Positions 7,114-16,664 of a stretch of 64,000 bases of DNA are shown here, piece by piece. The position numbers were made by a program, and so were the translations under genes. The DNA lies in assembly GCF_025642135.1 (NCBI RefSeq), contig NZ_CP106793.1, forward strand, positions 7,160,001 to 7,224,000, written 5' to 3'. This stretch comes from Streptomyces cynarae (GTDB lineage: Bacteria; Actinomycetota; Actinomycetes; Streptomycetales; Streptomycetaceae). Position 1 is the stretch's first letter. Each line of letters opens with the position of its first letter. A model generated the notes under the pieces. That model was not told where the DNA came from. It was given only the letters and a program-made list of their open reading frames with translations, and made no database searches.

Positions 7114-8976
7114 ATGACACGTGCGGTCGGGATCGATCTGGGGACGACGAACTCGGTGGTGGCCGTCCTCGAGGGTGGTGAGCCCACCGTCATCAGCAAC
7201 GCCGAGGGCGCGCGGACCACACCGTCGGTGGTGGCCTTCGCCAAGAACGGCGAGGTGCTCGTCGGCGAGGTCGCCAAGCGGCAGGCCGTGACGAACGTCG
7301 AGCGCACCGCGCGCTCGGTGAAGCGGCACATGGGCGACGCGCACTGGCGTTTCCCGGAGCAGGGCTCCGTGGACGGCACCCGCTTCCGGGCGCAGGAGCT
7401 GTCCGCGCGCGTCCTGCAGAAGCTGAAGCGGGACGCCGAGGCGTATCTGGGCGAGGACGTCACGGATGCCGTGATCACCGTGCCCGCCTACTTCGACGAC
7501 GCCCAGCGGCAGGCCACCAAGGAGGCCGGGGAGATCGCGGGGCTGAAGGTCCTGCGGATCATCAACGAGCCGACGGCGGCGGCCCTCGCGTACGGGCTCG
7601 ACCGCGGCGAGGAGCAGACCGTCCTCGTCTTCGACCTCGGCGGCGGCACCTTCGACGTCTCCCTGCTGGAGATCGGCGACGGAGTGATCGAGGTCAAGGC
7701 CACCAACGGGGACACCCACCTCGGCGGCGACGACTGGGACCAGCGGGTCGTCGACCATCTGGTGAAGCGGTTCAAGGGCCAGTACGGCATCGACCTCGGT
7801 GCCGACAAGATGGCGCTTCAGCGGCTGCGGGAGGCCGCGGAGAAGGCCAAGATCGAGCTGTCCAGCTCCACCGAGACGACCGTCAACCTGCCCTACATCA
7901 CCGCCTCCGCCGAGGGTCCGCTGCACCTGGAGGAGAGGCTGACCCGCGCGCAGTTCCAGGAGCTGACGGCAGAGCTGCTGGACCGCTGCCGGACGCCCTT
8001 CCACCAGGCGGTCCGGGACGCGGGCGTGGAGCTCTCCGCGATCGACCACGTGATCCTCGTCGGCGGCTCCACCCGGATGCCCGCCGTCACCGACCTGGTG
8101 CGGGAACTCACCGGCAAGGACCCGCACAAGGGCGTCAACCCGGACGAGGTCGTGGCCGTCGGCGCGGCCCTCCAGGCCGGTGTCCTGCGCGGCGACGTCA
8201 AGGACGTGCTGCTGCTCGACGTGACCCCGCTGTCCCTCGGCATCGAGACCAAGGGCGGCATCATGACCAAGCTGATCGAACGCAACACGACGATCCCCAC
8301 GAAGCGTTCGGAGATCTTCTCGACCGCCGAGGACAACCAGCCCTCGGTCGGCATCCAGGTCTACCAGGGTGAGCGGGAGATCGCCGCGTACAACAAGAAG
8401 CTCGGCGTCTTCGACCTGACCGGGCTGCCGCCGGCGCCGCGCGGGGTGCCGCAGATCGAGGTGACCTTCGACATCGACGCCAACGGGATCATGCACGTCT
8501 CGGCGAAGGACCTGGCGACGGGCCGGGAACAAAAAATGACGGTGACCGGCGGCTCGGCGCTCCCCAAGGACGAGATCGACCGGATGATGCGGGACGCGGA
8601 GCAGTACGCCGACGAGGACCGCAGGCGCCGGGAGGTGGCGGAGGCGCGCAACCAGGCGGAGCAGCTCGTCTACCAGACCGAGAATTTCCTGCGGGAGAAC
8701 GGGGAACGGGTGCCGGCGGACACGAAGGGCGAGGTGACCGCGGCGGTAGCCGAGCTGAAGGACCTGCTCAAGGAGGGCGCCGACACGGCTGCCCTGCGGG
8801 CCGGGGTGGACAAGCTCGCCACGGTCAGCCAGAAGATGGGCCAGGCGATGTACGCCCAGTCCCAGCAGACGTCCGCGGAAGGCACCCGGCAGCACTCGGC
8901 ACCGCAGGACGAAGAGGGCGTGGTGGACGCGGAGATCGTCGACGAGGACAGGGACGCCAAGGGGGGCGCTGCCTGA
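7114..8976 (+). CDS. dnaK: Hsp70 chaperone DnaK (stand-alone paralogue)
   Basis: A complete 620-residue Hsp70. The ATPase domain shows [17 protein letters not shown] at the N-terminus, [50 protein letters not shown] and [10 protein letters not shown]. The substrate domain starts after the [17 protein letters not shown] linker near residue 370. The C-terminus ends in an acidic [15 protein letters not shown] tail. Its partners grpE, dnaJ and hspR are not adjacent, unlike the usual actinomycete dnaK operon, so this is probably a second DnaK. The ATG at 7114 is preceded by GAAGGGGA. A hairpin (8962-8967 with 8979-8984) straddles the stop codon and may end transcription. Confidence 0.92.
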   Translation: MTRAVGIDLGTTNSVVAVLEGGEPTVISNAEGARTTPSVVAFAKNGEVLVGEVAKRQAVTNVERTARSVKRHMGDAHWRFPEQGSVDGTRFRAQELSARVLQKLKRDAEAYLGEDVTDAVITVPAYFDDAQRQATKEAGEIAGLKVLRIINEPTAAALAYGLDRGEEQTVLVFDLGGGTFDVSLLEIGDGVIEVKATNGDTHLGGDDWDQRVVDHLVKRFKGQYGIDLGADKMALQRLREAAEKAKIELSSSTETTVNLPYITASAEGPLHLEERLTRAQFQELTAELLDRCRTPFHQAVRDAGVELSAIDHVILVGGSTRMPAVTDLVRELTGKDPHKGVNPDEVVAVGAALQAGVLRGDVKDVLLLDVTPLSLGIETKGGIMTKLIERNTTIPTKRSEIFSTAEDNQPSVGIQVYQGEREIAAYNKKLGVFDLTGLPPAPRGVPQIEVTFDIDANGIMHVSAKDLATGREQKMTVTGGSALPKDEIDRMMRDAEQYADEDRRRREVAEARNQAEQLVYQTENFLRENGERVPADTKGEVTAAVAELKDLLKEGADTAALRAGVDKLATVSQKMGQAMYAQSQQTSAEGTRQHSAPQDEEGVVDAEIVDEDRDAKGGAA

Positions 8977-9293
8977 GAGCCCCCGCCCGGCTCCCGGCGA
9001 CCTGCCGCACAGGCGGGTTCGCGTGCCGCCCGCGCCGTCCGTCCGGATCCGCGGCGAGGATCTTCCGGCCGACCCGGTGTGGGGATTTCGTGGGGAGCGC
9101 GGGCTGATCCGGCGAGGGCGGGACAGCCCTGGAGATCGCCCGACGGGCCGGCGTTTGTACAGGTGGGGGCGGCCGTACGAGCCCGACGGGGCACCCGGCG
9201 GCCGGGCCGTGCGGCCCGTTGACGGCGGCCTGGGATCCGGCGCGAACCCGTCGGCCCGGCGGACCGCAGGGAACGCTGTGCTAGAAATGTCGC
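8977..9293. other. Non-coding gap between dnaK and the SpoIIE-type gene
   Basis: No convincing gene is present in these 317 nt. The start holds the right arm of the dnaK hairpin, and the end must hold the promoter of the SpoIIE-type gene. TTTGTACAGGTGGGGGCGG near 9155-9173 resembles the promoter-like strings seen elsewhere in the window but is 120 nt from the start. Confidence 0.5.
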
Positions 9294-12047
9294 ATGGCGA
9301 GCGGAACCGCTCGATTTCGGCGCATATCGATGCGGTCCTTGATCGGCAAAAGTCCACGAAGCGTCGCCGGACAGGTATTCGTCCTGCAGGTGGCGCTGGT
9401 CGTGCTGCTCGTGGTCTGCGCCGTGGTCGCCCTGGTGCTCCAGTCGAAGCGGGACACCGGCTCCGAGGCCAAGCGCCGCTCCATAGCCGTCGCGCAGACC
9501 TTCGCGCACTCTCCGGGCATCCTGGAGGCGCTGCGCACTCCCGATCCGACGAAGGTGCTCCAGCCCCTCACCGAGGAGGGGCGCAAGTCGGCCGGTGTCG
9601 ACTTCATCGTGGTCATGAACACCAAGGGCATCCGCTACACCCACCCCCTGCCGAGCCGGATCGGCCACCGGTTCGTGGGCACGATCGGCCCGTCGCTCGA
9701 CGGGAAGGTCTACACCGAGAGCGTCCACGGCCCGCTCGGCGAGGAAGTCCAGGCCACCGTTCCCGTCGACGATCCCCAGGGCAAGGTGGTGGCCCTCGTC
9801 TCCGCCGGTCTGAAGGTCAAGAACGTGACCAACGAGGTGGACCGGCAACTCCCGATCATCTTCGGCGCCGGAGCCGGCGCGCTCCTGGTGACCACCGGCG
9901 GCACGGCACTGGTCGGCAGGCGGCTGCGACGGCAGACCCACAGCCTGGCCCCGGACGAGATGACCCGCATGTACGAGCACCACGACGCGGTGCTGCACTC
10001 GGTGCGCGAAGGAGTCCTCATCATCGGGGGCGACGGGCGGCTGCTGCTGGCCAACGACGAGGCCAGGCGGCTGCTGGGACTGCCCCTGGACGCCGAGGGA
10101 CAGCACGTGCCGGACCTGGCGGCCCTCGACCCCGCGACGGTGGCGCTGCTGGTCTCCGGGCGCGAGGCGACCGACGAGGTGGTCTTCGCCGGGGAACGGC
10201 TGCTGGCGGTCAACCAGCGGCCCACCGACCGTGACGGAGGCCCGAAGGGCACGGTGGTGACCCTGCGCGACTCCACCGAGCTCCAGGCGGTGTCCGGCAG
10301 GGCGGAGGTCGCGCGGGAGCGGCTGAAGCTGCTCTACGACGCCGGACTGGGCGTCGGCACCACACTCGACGTGGTCCGCACCGCCGACGAGCTGGCCCAG
10401 GTCGCCGTCCCCCGCTTCGCGGACTTCGTCACCGTGGACCTGGCCGACGCCGTGCTGCACGGCGAGGAGCCGGGCCCCACGGCCACGGACATGCGCCGCA
10501 CCGCCGTGCGCGGCGTGCGGGACGACCACCCGCTCTACGAGAGGGGCCGGCTGCTCGACTTCGTGCCCTCCACGCCCCAGGCACGCGGCTTCGGCACCGG
10601 CCGCGCAGAGCTGGTGACCGACCTGGCGACCGCCGCGGGCTGGCACGCGCAGGACCCGGAGCGCACCAGGGAGGTCGTGGACTACGGCATCCACTCCCTC
10701 ATAGCCGCCCCGATCCAGGCCCGCGGTGTCGTCCTCGGCATGGCCAACTTCTGGCGCTCCACCCAGCAGAAGCCCTTCGACGAGGAGGACCTGTCACTGG
10801 CGGAGGAGCTGGTGGCCCGGGCCGCGGTCAGCATCGACAACGCCCGCCGCTACACCCGCGAGCACACCCTGGCGGTCACCCTGCAGCGGAGCCTGCTGCC
10901 GAGGGCCCTGCCCGAGCAGAGCGCCCTCGAGGTCGGTTACCGCTACGTGCCCGCCCAGTCGGGCGTGAGCGGCGACTGGTTCGACGTGATCCCGCTGCCC
11001 GGGAGCCGGGTGGCGCTGGTCGTCGGCGACGTGGTCGGTCACGGACTGCACGCCGCCGCGACGATGGGACGGCTGCGGACCGCGGTGCACAACTTCTCCT
11101 CCCTCGACCTGCCGCCCGACGAGCTGCTCAGCCATCTCGACGACCTGGTCGGCCGCATCGACCAGGACGAGGCGGGCAGCGAGACGGCCGCGGGCATCAT
11201 GGGCGCCACCTGCCTCTACGCCGTCTACGACCCCGTCGCGCGCCGCGTCGCCATGGCACGCGCCGGACACCTGGCGCCCGCGCTGGTGCACCCCGACGGT
11301 GACGTCACCTTCCCCGATCTGCCGGCCGGACCCCCGCTCGGCCTCGGCAGCATGCCCTTCCAGACGGCCGAGCTGGAACTCCCCGAGGGCACCCAGATCG
11401 TGCTCTACACCGACGGCCTCATCGAGGACCGCACCCGCGACCTGGACGTGGGCATGGAGATGCTGGGCGCCGTGCTCGCCGGCCACCCCGGGCGCTCGCC
11501 CGAGGAGAGCTGCCAGGCCGTGCTGGACCAGATGCTGCCCGGACGGCCCAAGGACGACGTCGCTCTGCTCATCGCCCGTACCCGGGCGCTGCCGGCCGAC
11601 CGGATCGCCGACTGGGACGTGCCGCCCGACCCGTCCGCCGTCGCCGGGATGCGCGTCGCCCTGTCCCGCAAGCTCGACGAGTGGGGCCTTGCCGAACTCG
11701 GCTTCGGCATGGAACTCGTCCTGAGCGAACTCGTCACCAACGCCATCCGCTACGGCTCCCCGCCGATCCGGGTGCGACTGATCCACGACGGCAGGACGCT
11801 GGTCTGCGAGGTGGCCGACGGCAGCAGCACCTCACCGCACCTGCGGTACGCGGCGACGACCGACGAGGGAGGCCGGGGTCTGTTCCTGGTGTCGCGGATG
11901 ACCGAGCGCTGGGGCACCCGCTACACGCCCCAGGGCAAGGTCATCTGGGCCGAGCAGGCGCTCCCCGGAGCCGGCGGGACCCCCGCGCGGACAGCGCCCG
12001 ACTCGGACGCGGACCTGCTGGACATGTGGGCGGAGGAACTGCCGTGA
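9294..12047 (+). CDS. Membrane sensor SpoIIE-family phosphatase with PAS, GAF and HATPase domains
   Basis: The 917-residue protein has a clear domain order. It starts with a transmembrane helix (~26-50) and an extracytoplasmic Cache-like sensor (~60-185), followed by a second helix (~186-207). A PAS domain (~224-330), a GAF domain (~348-530), a PP2C/SpoIIE phosphatase (~545-760, with SGDWFDV and VGDVVGHG metal aspartates) and a C-terminal HATPase_c kinase-like domain (~780-885, N-box ELVTNAIRYG and GGRGLFLV) complete it. Such proteins control anti-sigma and anti-anti-sigma partner switching in response to a ligand or redox cue. No sigma or anti-sigma gene lies beside it. The ATG at 9294 has no clear Shine-Dalgarno; an ATG at 9330 is an alternative. 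Confidence 0.88.
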   Translation: MASGTARFRRISMRSLIGKSPRSVAGQVFVLQVALVVLLVVCAVVALVLQSKRDTGSEAKRRSIAVAQTFAHSPGILEALRTPDPTKVLQPLTEEGRKSAGVDFIVVMNTKGIRYTHPLPSRIGHRFVGTIGPSLDGKVYTESVHGPLGEEVQATVPVDDPQGKVVALVSAGLKVKNVTNEVDRQLPIIFGAGAGALLVTTGGTALVGRRLRRQTHSLAPDEMTRMYEHHDAVLHSVREGVLIIGGDGRLLLANDEARRLLGLPLDAEGQHVPDLAALDPATVALLVSGREATDEVVFAGERLLAVNQRPTDRDGGPKGTVVTLRDSTELQAVSGRAEVARERLKLLYDAGLGVGTTLDVVRTADELAQVAVPRFADFVTVDLADAVLHGEEPGPTATDMRRTAVRGVRDDHPLYERGRLLDFVPSTPQARGFGTGRAELVTDLATAAGWHAQDPERTREVVDYGIHSLIAAPIQARGVVLGMANFWRSTQQKPFDEEDLSLAEELVARAAVSIDNARRYTREHTLAVTLQRSLLPRALPEQSALEVGYRYVPAQSGVSGDWFDVIPLPGSRVALVVGDVVGHGLHAAATMGRLRTAVHNFSSLDLPPDELLSHLDDLVGRIDQDEAGSETAAGIMGATCLYAVYDPVARRVAMARAGHLAPALVHPDGDVTFPDLPAGPPLGLGSMPFQTAELELPEGTQIVLYTDGLIEDRTRDLDVGMEMLGAVLAGHPGRSPEESCQAVLDQMLPGRPKDDVALLIARTRALPADRIADWDVPPDPSAVAGMRVALSRKLDEWGLAELGFGMELVLSELVTNAIRYGSPPIRVRLIHDGRTLVCEVADGSSTSPHLRYAATTDEGGRGLFLVSRMTERWGTRYTPQGKVIWAEQALPGAGGTPARTAPDSDADLLDMWAEELP

Positions 12048-12090
12048 CCGGGCCGCCGGGCGGGGCGGTGGCGCCTCGGGCGGTGCCGGC

Positions 12091-12954
12091 TCAGAACCTG
12101 TCGCGGTACTCCCGCAGGATCTCCCGCGTGCGCGTCACGGAGGCCGCCTTCGCCGACATGTGGTCCAGGACCTCCAGGTGCAGGGCCACCTCGGTGCGCG
12201 AGTCGAGGTAGAGGGCGCCGGTCAGGTACTCGCTGTAGACCATGTCGGGCAGCTCCGGCTCCGCGAAGCGGAACAGCACGAACGGCGTGTACGTCCCCGG
12301 GTGCGGGCCGGAGTCGTACTCGGCCACCTGCAGCGTGATCGCCGGGTTCTCGGAGGCCTCCAGGAGGTGGCCGAGCTGGTCGCGCATCACCTGGGAGCGG
12401 ATGCTGACCGGGCGCCGCAGCACCGTCTCGTCCATGATCACCCACAGGTGGGGCGGATTCTCCCCGGTGAGCAGCTTCTGCCGGGCCAGCCGCAGCGCCA
12501 CATGCCGTTCGATGTCCTGGGGGCGGCCCTGCCCGACCGTCCCGGCCTCCAGCACGGCACGCGCGTAGTCCTCGGTCTGCAGCAGCCCGGGCACGAAGTG
12601 CGGCTCGTAGGACCGGATGATGCGGGCGGCGCCCTCCAGACTGACGTGCAGGCTGAACCAGTCCGGCAGCACGTCGTGGTACCGCTGCCACCAGCCCGGT
12701 TGGTTGGCCTCCTCGGCGAGCCGCACGAAGGAGGCGATCTCCTCCTCGGGCACGCCGTACGTCGTCAGCAGCACCTGCACGTACGGGATCTTCAGCGCGA
12801 CCTCGGCGGTCTCCATGCGCCGCACGGTCGCCGGGGCGACGCGCAGCACCTTCGCCGCCTCCTCGCGCTTCAGTCCCGCGGCATCCCGCAGCTCCTGAAG
12901 CCGCCGGCCGAGCACCACCTGCCCGACGGTCGGCGCAGCCCGCCGCTCACTCAC
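12091..12954 (-). CDS. XRE-family regulator with DUF5753 domain
   Basis: The 287-residue protein has an N-terminal helix-turn-helix (LGRRLQELRDAAGLKREEAAKVLRVAPATVRRMETAE) and a DUF5753 sensor region starting around YEPHFVPGLLQTEDYARAVL. This is the common Streptomyces regulator type usually paired with a small DUF397 protein; none is found beside it here. The GTG at 12954 is preceded by GGGGAGG with about 6 nt spacing, so I rejected the longer frame starting at 13041. It is convergent with the SpoIIE-type gene, 43 nt away. Confidence 0.88.
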   Translation of the reverse strand: MSERRAAPTVGQVVLGRRLQELRDAAGLKREEAAKVLRVAPATVRRMETAEVALKIPYVQVLLTTYGVPEEEIASFVRLAEEANQPGWWQRYHDVLPDWFSLHVSLEGAARIIRSYEPHFVPGLLQTEDYARAVLEAGTVGQGRPQDIERHVALRLARQKLLTGENPPHLWVIMDETVLRRPVSIRSQVMRDQLGHLLEASENPAITLQVAEYDSGPHPGTYTPFVLFRFAEPELPDMVYSEYLTGALYLDSRTEVALHLEVLDHMSAKAASVTRTREILREYRDRF

Positions 12955-13075
12955 GCCACGCCTCCCCACGCGCCGAAGTACGCGAGCAGTGTGACATGTT
13001 CCCGGGTGAGTCTCACGGGGTCGGAGAACACTCGAGTGCACGGACGGCGGCGTACCGCCGGTTACCGATGAGCCG

Positions 13076-13918
13076 TCATGTTCCTCGCGACTGGAGGTAC
13101 TTCACCGTCGCCGGATCCGCCGGCAGGAACGTCTCGATGGCCAGTTCCGCGACCGTCACGTCCATCGGGGTGTTGAAGGTGGAGATGGACGACACGAAGG
13201 ACAGCACCCGGCCCTCGTGTTCGATCCGCATCGGCAGCGCGAAGTACGGGACCTCCTCCGCCTCCTCGCCCGGTCCGGACGCGGGCTCGCTCCGGTCCGG
13301 GACCGGGTACGCCGCCACCTCCTCGTACAGCGCGCGCAGGGCGGGCGAGCGCTGCAGCGCGATCTGGCGCTCCATCTGCGCGAGCAGGTGGCCGCGCCAC
13401 TCGACCAGGTTGCGGATCCGCGGCGCCAGGCCCTGCGGATGCAGCGTCAGACGCATCGCGTTCAAGGGCGGGGTGAGCAGGTGGTCCGGGACGCCCTCCA
13501 GGAACATCGCGATCCCCCGGTTCGCCGCCACCACGTCGTACGTCGCGTCCACCACCAGCGCCGGATAGGGCTCGTAGCCCTGCAACAGCCGCTCCACGCC
13601 CGCCCGCAGCGCCTCCATCGACGGGTCGTCCAGCGGTGTCTCCGGGTAGTGCGGGGCGTAACCCGCCGCCAGCAGCAGCGCGTTGCGCTCCCGTACCGGC
13701 ACCTCCAGATGTTCGGCGAGCCGCAGCACCATCTCCTCGCTGGGCCGCGACCGGCCCGTCTCGACGAAGCTGATGTGCCGCGCCGACGAGCCCGCCCGCA
13801 GCGCCAGTTCCAGCTGACTGACCCTCCGCCGCTCCCGCCACCCGCGCAGCAGCGGACCGATCCCCTGCTCCGAGGGGGTGGGGGAGGGGGCGGCGGGTGA
13901 GGTCGCGACAATGGTCAT
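13076..13918 (-). CDS. MmyB-type XRE transcriptional regulator
   Basis: A 280-residue regulator: the N-terminal HTH reads LRGWRERRRVSQLELALRAGSSARHISFVETGRSRPSEEMVLRLAEHLEVP, and the C-terminal half has the MmyB ligand-binding features PYPALVVDATYDVVAANRG and MRLTLHPQGLAPRIRN. MmyB-like proteins often control adjacent oxidoreductases or catabolic genes. I start it at the ATG at 13918, since the upstream in-frame ATG at 13948 would overlap the divergent glycohydrolase start. It is divergent from that gene with about 28 nt between starts. Confidence 0.85.
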   Translation of the reverse strand: MTIVATSPAAPSPTPSEQGIGPLLRGWRERRRVSQLELALRAGSSARHISFVETGRSRPSEEMVLRLAEHLEVPVRERNALLLAAGYAPHYPETPLDDPSMEALRAGVERLLQGYEPYPALVVDATYDVVAANRGIAMFLEGVPDHLLTPPLNAMRLTLHPQGLAPRIRNLVEWRGHLLAQMERQIALQRSPALRALYEEVAAYPVPDRSEPASGPGEEAEEVPYFALPMRIEHEGRVLSFVSSISTFNTPMDVTVAELAIETFLPADPATVKYLQSRGT

Positions 13919-13946
13919 ACCGATGACCGTAGTCGAGGAGTGATGC

Positions 13947-15011
13947 ATGGACGACCGGCTGAACCCGTCCTGGGAGGCGACCGCGATCTACCGGGCCAGG
14001 GTGCGCGGATCCCTCCTCGGCGGCGCGATCGGTGACGCCCTCGGGTACCCGATCGAATTCGCCTCCCTGGACCGAATCCGCGCCGCGCACGGCGCGAAGG
14101 GCGTCACCGGTCTCGTACCCGACGGGCAGGGCGCCGTGGGCCGCGTCACCGACGACACGCAGATGACCCTGTTCACGGTGGAGGGCCTGCGGCAGGCGCA
14201 CGAGCGCGAGCGCCACAAGGGCATCGGCGGCGGCTGGCCCCGGCTGGTACGGGACGCCTACGGCCGCTGGTTCGACACCCAGCGCCTGCCCGGCCCGCCC
14301 GCCGGCGCCGCCGGACTCGCCGCACAGGGGTGGCTGTACGCGCGCCGCGCCCCCGGCAACGCCTGCCTCTCAGGCCTCGCCCAGGACTTCGTGCCCGACC
14401 CCGGCGACGCACTGGGCCGCCCCGGCCCGGTCAACTCCGACTCCAAGGGCTGTGGCGCGGTCATGCGCTCGGCGCCGTTCGGTCTCGCCCGGGTGCCCGG
14501 CGACACCGCGTTCCTGATGGCCGCGCTGTGCGCCCAGACCACCCACGGCCACCCCACCGGTTACTACTCCGCGGGCGCCTTCGCCGCGATGGTCGCGCAC
14601 CTGGTGGAGGGCGACTCCCTGGAGGGCGCCGTACTGCGCGCCCTGCGCCTGCTCGCCCGTCACCCCGGCCACGAGGAGACCACGGCCGCACTGCGGCGCG
14701 CCCTCGACCTGGCCGCCGAGGGTGCGCCGACCGCGGAGAAGGTGCAGACGCTCGGTGGGGGCTGGATCGGCGAGGAGGCCCTGGCCATCGCCGTGTACTG
14801 CGCCCTCGTCGAGCCCGACGTCCGGCAGGCGCTGCTGCTGTCCGTCAACCACTCCGGCGACAGCGACTCCATCGGCGCCGTCTGCGGCAACCTCCTCGGC
14901 GCCCGCCACGGCGACCACGGGCTGCCGCACGAGTGGCTGGAGCGCGTCGAGGGACGGGCCGAGACGACGGTCCTGGCGGACGACTTCGCCGCGGAGTGCG
15001 CAGGACGCTGA
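13947..15011 (+). CDS. ADP-ribosylglycohydrolase-family protein
   Basis: The 354-residue protein has the full DraG/ARH fold motifs: RGSLLGGAIGDALGYPIEF at the N-terminus, the metal motif VTDDTQMTLFT near residue 72, SKGCGAVMRSAPFGL in the middle and SVNHSGDSDSIGAVCGNLLGA near residue 295. These residues bind two metal ions and cleave ADP-ribose from protein, nucleic acid or small-molecule targets; the target is unknown. The ATG at 13947 is preceded by GAGGAG. It may be controlled by the divergent MmyB-type regulator. Confidence 0.88.
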   Translation: MDDRLNPSWEATAIYRARVRGSLLGGAIGDALGYPIEFASLDRIRAAHGAKGVTGLVPDGQGAVGRVTDDTQMTLFTVEGLRQAHERERHKGIGGGWPRLVRDAYGRWFDTQRLPGPPAGAAGLAAQGWLYARRAPGNACLSGLAQDFVPDPGDALGRPGPVNSDSKGCGAVMRSAPFGLARVPGDTAFLMAALCAQTTHGHPTGYYSAGAFAAMVAHLVEGDSLEGAVLRALRLLARHPGHEETTAALRRALDLAAEGAPTAEKVQTLGGGWIGEEALAIAVYCALVEPDVRQALLLSVNHSGDSDSIGAVCGNLLGARHGDHGLPHEWLERVEGRAETTVLADDFAAECAGR

Positions 15012-15063
15012 GAGTCCCGCGGCACAGCTGAGGGCCACGGCCGCGCGTACGGGGCCGTACGGA

Positions 15064-15083
15064 GGGGATGTGACAGGGTGGGG
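15064..15083 (+). promoter_or_regulatory. Promoter-like motif upstream of pterin dehydratase gene
   Basis: TGTGACAGGGTGGGGCC begins at 15070, with CAGGGT at 15074-15079 as a possible -10 about 40 nt before the start codon. It closely matches the string upstream of the phosphodiesterase gene at 4.27 kb. Confidence 0.3.
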
Positions 15084-15119
15084 CCGTCCCCGCGTCGGTC
15101 GTACGGAAGGAGCCAGGTC

Positions 15120-15425
15120 ATGCCCGTCGAACCACTGTCGCAGAAGGAGATCGAGGACCGGCTGGCGGAGCTGCCCGGCTGGTCCCTCGAGGGCGACCGG
15201 ATCGCCCGCTCCTACCGGCTCGGCACGCACTTCGCGGCGACCGCGATGGTCGTGCACATCGCCCAGGTGCAGGAGGAGCTGGACCACCACTCCGACCTCA
15301 CCCTCGGCTACAACACCGTCTCCCTCACGGTGAACACGCACAGCGCGGGCGGCGCTGTCACCGACCGGGACTTCGAACTGGCCCGCAGGGTCGAGGAACT
15401 GGCGCCCGGTCACGGCGCGCACTGA
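15120..15425 (+). CDS. 4a-hydroxytetrahydrobiopterin dehydratase (PCD/DCoH)
   Basis: This 101-residue protein is the usual size for pterin-4a-carbinolamine dehydratase. It shows the signature EELDHHSDLTLGYNTVSLTVNTHSAGGAVTDRDFELARRVEEL, which includes the active-site His pair and the following T-H/T-D pattern. The enzyme dehydrates 4a-hydroxytetrahydropterin in cofactor recycling. GGAAGGAG at 15105-15112 fixes the ATG at 15120. No aromatic amino acid hydroxylase is beside it. The methyltransferase-like gene follows 13 nt later and may share its transcript. Confidence 0.9.
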   Translation: MPVEPLSQKEIEDRLAELPGWSLEGDRIARSYRLGTHFAATAMVVHIAQVQEELDHHSDLTLGYNTVSLTVNTHSAGGAVTDRDFELARRVEELAPGHGAH

Positions 15426-15438
15426 GCGGTCCCCGCAC

Positions 15439-16184
15439 GTGCTGGACTACGAGAAGGAAGCCGCGGAGTACGACGCCCTGCGCGGCGGTGAACCCCGGGC
15501 CGCCGCGGCGGCCGACGCCGTGCTCGCACTGGTACCCGAGGGTGCCGGCCGACTCCTCGATGTGGCCTGCGGCACGGGCATCGTCACGCGGCGGCTCGCG
15601 GCCGCGCGGCCCGGGCTGCGGGTCGTGGGCGCGGACCTGGCGTACGGGATGGCGTGCCGGGCCGTCGGCCGGCTGCCCGGTGCCGTCGTCCTCGCCGACA
15701 GCCGCCGACTGCCGTTCGCGGACGGGACGTTCGACGCGGTCACCAGCGTGTGGCTGCTGCATCTCCTGGACGGTCCCGACGCGGTGCGGAGCGTGCTGGC
15801 CGAGTGCGCCCGGGTGCTGCGGCCGGGCGGTGTCCACGTCACCACCGTCGACAAGGCCGCCTCCCACAATGTGGGCAGCGACATCGACGCCGTGCTCGCC
15901 CCCGCCCGCGCCGGCCCGCGGAAGACGCCGCCGAAGCGGTCGCGGCGCACGCCGCCGCCTGCGGCCTGGTCCCGGCCGGCGAGGCCCGCTTCGCCGGGAC
16001 CGGCCAGGGCCGCAGCCCCCGCCGCACCCTGGCGGACCTGCGCCGCGGCTGGTTCGTCACGCTGGCCCCCGACGACCCGCTCACCGGACGGATCGCCGGC
16101 GAACTCGTGGCACTCCCGGACCAGGACCGGCCGCGCCCCGACCCGGTGTTCACCCTGCGGGCGTTCCGCAAGACCGGACCCTGA
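15439..16184 (+). pseudogene. Class I SAM-dependent methyltransferase, frameshifted
   Basis: The first ~155 codons encode a good Rossmann methyltransferase: LLDVACGTGIVTRRLAAARPGLRVVGADLAYGMA (motif I), VLADSRRLPFADGTFDAVTSVWLLHLL (motifs II-III), CARVLRPGGVHVTTVDKAA. Family-like sequence then continues in a different frame (RPAEDAAEAVAAHAAACGLVPAGEARFAG, later VFTLRAFRKTGP) ending at the TGA at 16182-16184. The switch falls at about 15903-15920 in a GCC/CGC-rich run and equals loss of one base. It is either a real inactivating mutation or a base-calling error. The start is GTG at 15439, 13 nt after the pterin dehydratase stop. Confidence 0.75.
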
Positions 16185-16202
16185 CGAGGCGGCCCGGTGG
16201 CC

Positions 16203-16664
16203 TCAGGCGCGCCTGCTGAACTCCATGACCCAGTTGGTCACCCAGGTCTCCCCGTCGTCCACCGAGAACGCCTGCTCCCAGCGGGCGGCGGCGGGCGAGA
16301 CCCCCGACCACACGAACCGGACCCGCACGTCCTTGCCGTCGTATGTGTCGTCGCCGTGGAACTCACCCCGGTCGCCGTCGAACCGCCCGATCACGGGCGG
16401 GAACAGCTTTCCGCTGGTGCTGGAGGACCAGTTCAGCGACCACTGCTCGGTCTCCCGGTCGAACAGCCTCAGGGTGAGCCCCTTCGACCCCAGGTGCGGC
16501 ATGTCGATCTCGTCGATGTTCGCCGCCCCGTCGAACAGCGGCCGGCAACGGCTCGTCGCCGTGAACTCCTCCCAGTGGCTGCCGGGGTCGAGGAAGTCGG
16601 TCCGGCGGCGGTTGAGCACCTGCCACTCGCCGTGGAGGAAGTCGAAGTCGTGCGGGCTGCTCAT
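16203..16664 (-). CDS. DUF1579/lipocalin-like hypothetical protein
   Basis: The 153-residue soluble protein begins FDFLHGEWQVLNRRRTDFL and has a beta-rich sequence with WEEFTATSRCRPLFDGAANIDEI, QWSLNWSSSTSGKL, GRFDGDRGEFHGDDTYDGK and DGETWVTNWVMEFSR. This pattern is seen in small lipocalin-like or DUF1579-type barrels; no enzymatic function can be given. Its ATG overlaps the stop of the upstream gene as ATGA, so the two are co-translated. Confidence 0.75.
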   Translation of the reverse strand: MSSPHDFDFLHGEWQVLNRRRTDFLDPGSHWEEFTATSRCRPLFDGAANIDEIDMPHLGSKGLTLRLFDRETEQWSLNWSSSTSGKLFPPVIGRFDGDRGEFHGDDTYDGKDVRVRFVWSGVSPAAARWEQAFSVDDGETWVTNWVMEFSRRA

